Assembly: GCF_003852535.1 (NCBI RefSeq)
Contig: NZ_QAJP01000002.1
Location: 186,001 to 250,000, forward strand
Origin: Herminiimonas sp. KBW02
Lineage (GTDB): Bacteria > Pseudomonadota > Gammaproteobacteria > Burkholderiales > Burkholderiaceae_D
Reading direction: 5' to 3'
DNA length: 64,000 nucleotides
Of the stretch, positions 63,191 to 64,000 are shown one piece after another. The position numbers were made by a program, and so were the translations under genes. The notes beneath the pieces are model-generated. The model worked only from the letters and a program-made list of their open reading frames with translations, was not told the DNA's origin and made no database searches. Every line of letters starts with the position of its first letter. The first letter of the stretch is position 1.

Positions 63191-64000
63191 ATGAAGACTC
63201 ACGACCTCGTACAAGGATCCCCAGAGTGGGACGAATTCCGACTGAATCACTTTGGCGCAAGCGAAGCCGCTGCCATGCTCGGGCTGTCGCCAAAGGTGAA
63301 ACGTTCGGAACTGCTGCACATGAAGTGGACAGGCAACGCTAAAGAATTCAGCAAATTTGTTCAGGAAAGAATTTTGGACAAAGGCCACGAAGTCGAAGCG
63401 CTGGCGCGTCCGCTTGTCGAAGAAGAAATAGGCGAAGACCTTTTCCCTGTCACCTGTTCGGAAGGCTTGCTGTCTGCATCCTGCGACGGCCTGACTATGG
63501 GCGAAGACATCGCCTTCGAACACAAGCTGTGGAACGAGGAACTTGCAGCAGCTGTAAAAAACTGTGAATTGCCTGACGAATACATGCCGCAATGTCAGCA
63601 GATCATGATGGTCACTGGCTGTAAGAAGGTTTTCTTCACGGTGTCCGATGGCACAGCGGACAAGATGGTCTGTATGGCCGTGCCACCAAGTCAGCAATGG
63701 TTCGAACGGATCCGCGCAGGCTGGGAGCAATTCGAAAAAGATCTCGAAACATACACGCCGCCGGATGTAAAAGCCGAATCAGTTGGCCGCACGCCTGAAT
63801 CGCTGCCATCACTGCGAATTGAAGTCACCGGCATGGTCACAGCCAGCAACCTGGTTCAGTTCAAGGAACACGCGCTGGAAGTATTCGCCGGCATCAATCG
63901 TGACCTGAAAACAGATCAAGACTTTGCCGATGCCGAGAAAACCGTGAAATGGTGCGGCGATGTTGAAGACCGCCTGAAGGCTGCCAAGGCGCACGCCCTG
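63191..64000 (+). CDS. YqaJ-type viral recombinase / exonuclease, cut off by window edge
   Basis: The frame is open from the ATG at 63191 to the window end, 270 codons. The nuclease core of the lambda-exonuclease fold is seen: GSPEWDEFRLNHFGASEAAAMLGL, a middle glutamate region (GHEVEALARPLVEEE), SASCDGLTMGEDIAFEHK for the metal-binding D and E-x-K, and MPQCQQIMMV. It digests DNA 5' to 3' for RecT. From about residue 200 the sequence (IEVTGMVTASNLVQFKEHALEVFAGINRDL) looks like a second, DUF1351-like part, so this may be a fusion. Confidence 0.88.
   Translation, partial: MKTHDLVQGSPEWDEFRLNHFGASEAAAMLGLSPKVKRSELLHMKWTGNAKEFSKFVQERILDKGHEVEALARPLVEEEIGEDLFPVTCSEGLLSASCDGLTMGEDIAFEHKLWNEELAAAVKNCELPDEYMPQCQQIMMVTGCKKVFFTVSDGTADKMVCMAVPPSQQWFERIRAGWEQFEKDLETYTPPDVKAESVGRTPESLPSLRIEVTGMVTASNLVQFKEHALEVFAGINRDLKTDQDFADAEKTVKWCGDVEDRLKAAKAHAL

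Larger units (their letters stand above)
32906..64000. mobile_element. Prophage, T7-like virion genes with lambda-like control (right end outside window)
   Basis: Everything after the tRNA fits one temperate short-tailed phage: lysis genes, tail fibre, terminase, internal virion proteins, tail-tube proteins, capsid, scaffold and portal on the minus strand, then replication and regulatory genes. Plus-strand repressor and recombination operons follow. Codon overlaps of the ATGA type join most late genes. No integrase, right attachment site or duplicated tRNA end appears before 64000, so the element continues. The late module looks complete, with no frameshift or insertion seen, so the prophage may be functional. 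Confidence 0.93.

Noticed and set aside
32906-64000. Tailed phage with a contractile or long flexible tail
   Set aside because: No tape measure, sheath, major tail or baseplate genes are seen. Adaptor, nozzle and internal virion proteins point to a short tail.

Overview
The window looks like a chromosome segment of a betaproteobacterium of the Oxalobacteraceae type (Herminiimonas/Janthinobacterium-like). This is an inference from protein style and gene order, notably the clustered TCA-cycle genes with an sdhE between sdhB and gltA, and DUF1853, DUF2863 and nitrate-reductase-associated family proteins. About 32.8 kb is ordinary host chromosome. The remaining 31 kb is a prophage that starts at a proline tRNA and runs off the right edge.

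Host part, 1-32905. The left end holds a truncated alr, lplT, and a minus-strand run of a DUF1853 gene, a family-4 uracil-DNA glycosylase, rimI and tsaB. A thioredoxin-like gene, a cold-shock gene, a secreted coiled-coil protein, zapE and a small lipoprotein follow. Then comes a TCA supercluster: lpdA-sucB-sucA (2-oxoglutarate dehydrogenase), gltA, sdhE and sdhBADC on the minus strand. A GntR/HutC regulator separates these from the divergent mdh, CitE-like lyase, MliC-like protein and acnA on the plus strand. The gap between the regulator and mdh holds a perfect 18-bp palindrome next to an mdh promoter, so the regulator probably controls itself and mdh. Next are a DUF2863 gene, a CYTH protein, an M14 carboxypeptidase, a nitrate-reductase-associated protein, a ModA-like protein without a signal peptide, and a chemoreceptor whose sensor domain lies behind its signalling domain. 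tRNA-Pro(GGG) closes the host part.

Prophage, 32906-64000 and beyond. The left edge carries two plus-strand cargo genes, a small protein and an SRAP/YedK-type DNA-protein crosslink repair protein. All lysis, virion and packaging genes are on the minus strand and read from about 59.4 kb towards 33.9 kb: Cro-like, CII-like, Dam methyltransferase, replication protein with internal iterons, RusA, portal, scaffold, capsid, tail-tube proteins, internal virion proteins, terminase, tail fibre, holin, SAR-type endolysin and nested Rz/Rz1 spanins. The virion set and order are T7-like (short tail, internal ejection proteins, terminase late), but no phage RNA polymerase is visible. Control is lambda-like. 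A plus-strand cI operon (repressor, membrane protein, Rap1a/Tai-like secreted protein) and a second plus-strand early operon (small proteins, RecT, YqaJ-type exonuclease) flank two nearly identical promoter/operator modules, at 59482-59510 and 60727-60755. Both share the operator GTATAG-N5-CTATAC set between the -35 and -10 boxes.

The least explained parts are a cupin-like protein plus two GNAT-like acetyltransferases inside the virion operon, a repeated 18-bp palindrome in the structural region, the secreted lysogeny cargo beside cI, and the SRAP gene pair at the tRNA junction. No CRISPR array, insertion sequence, reverse transcriptase or integrase was seen inside the window. The integrase and right attachment site presumably lie past base 64000.
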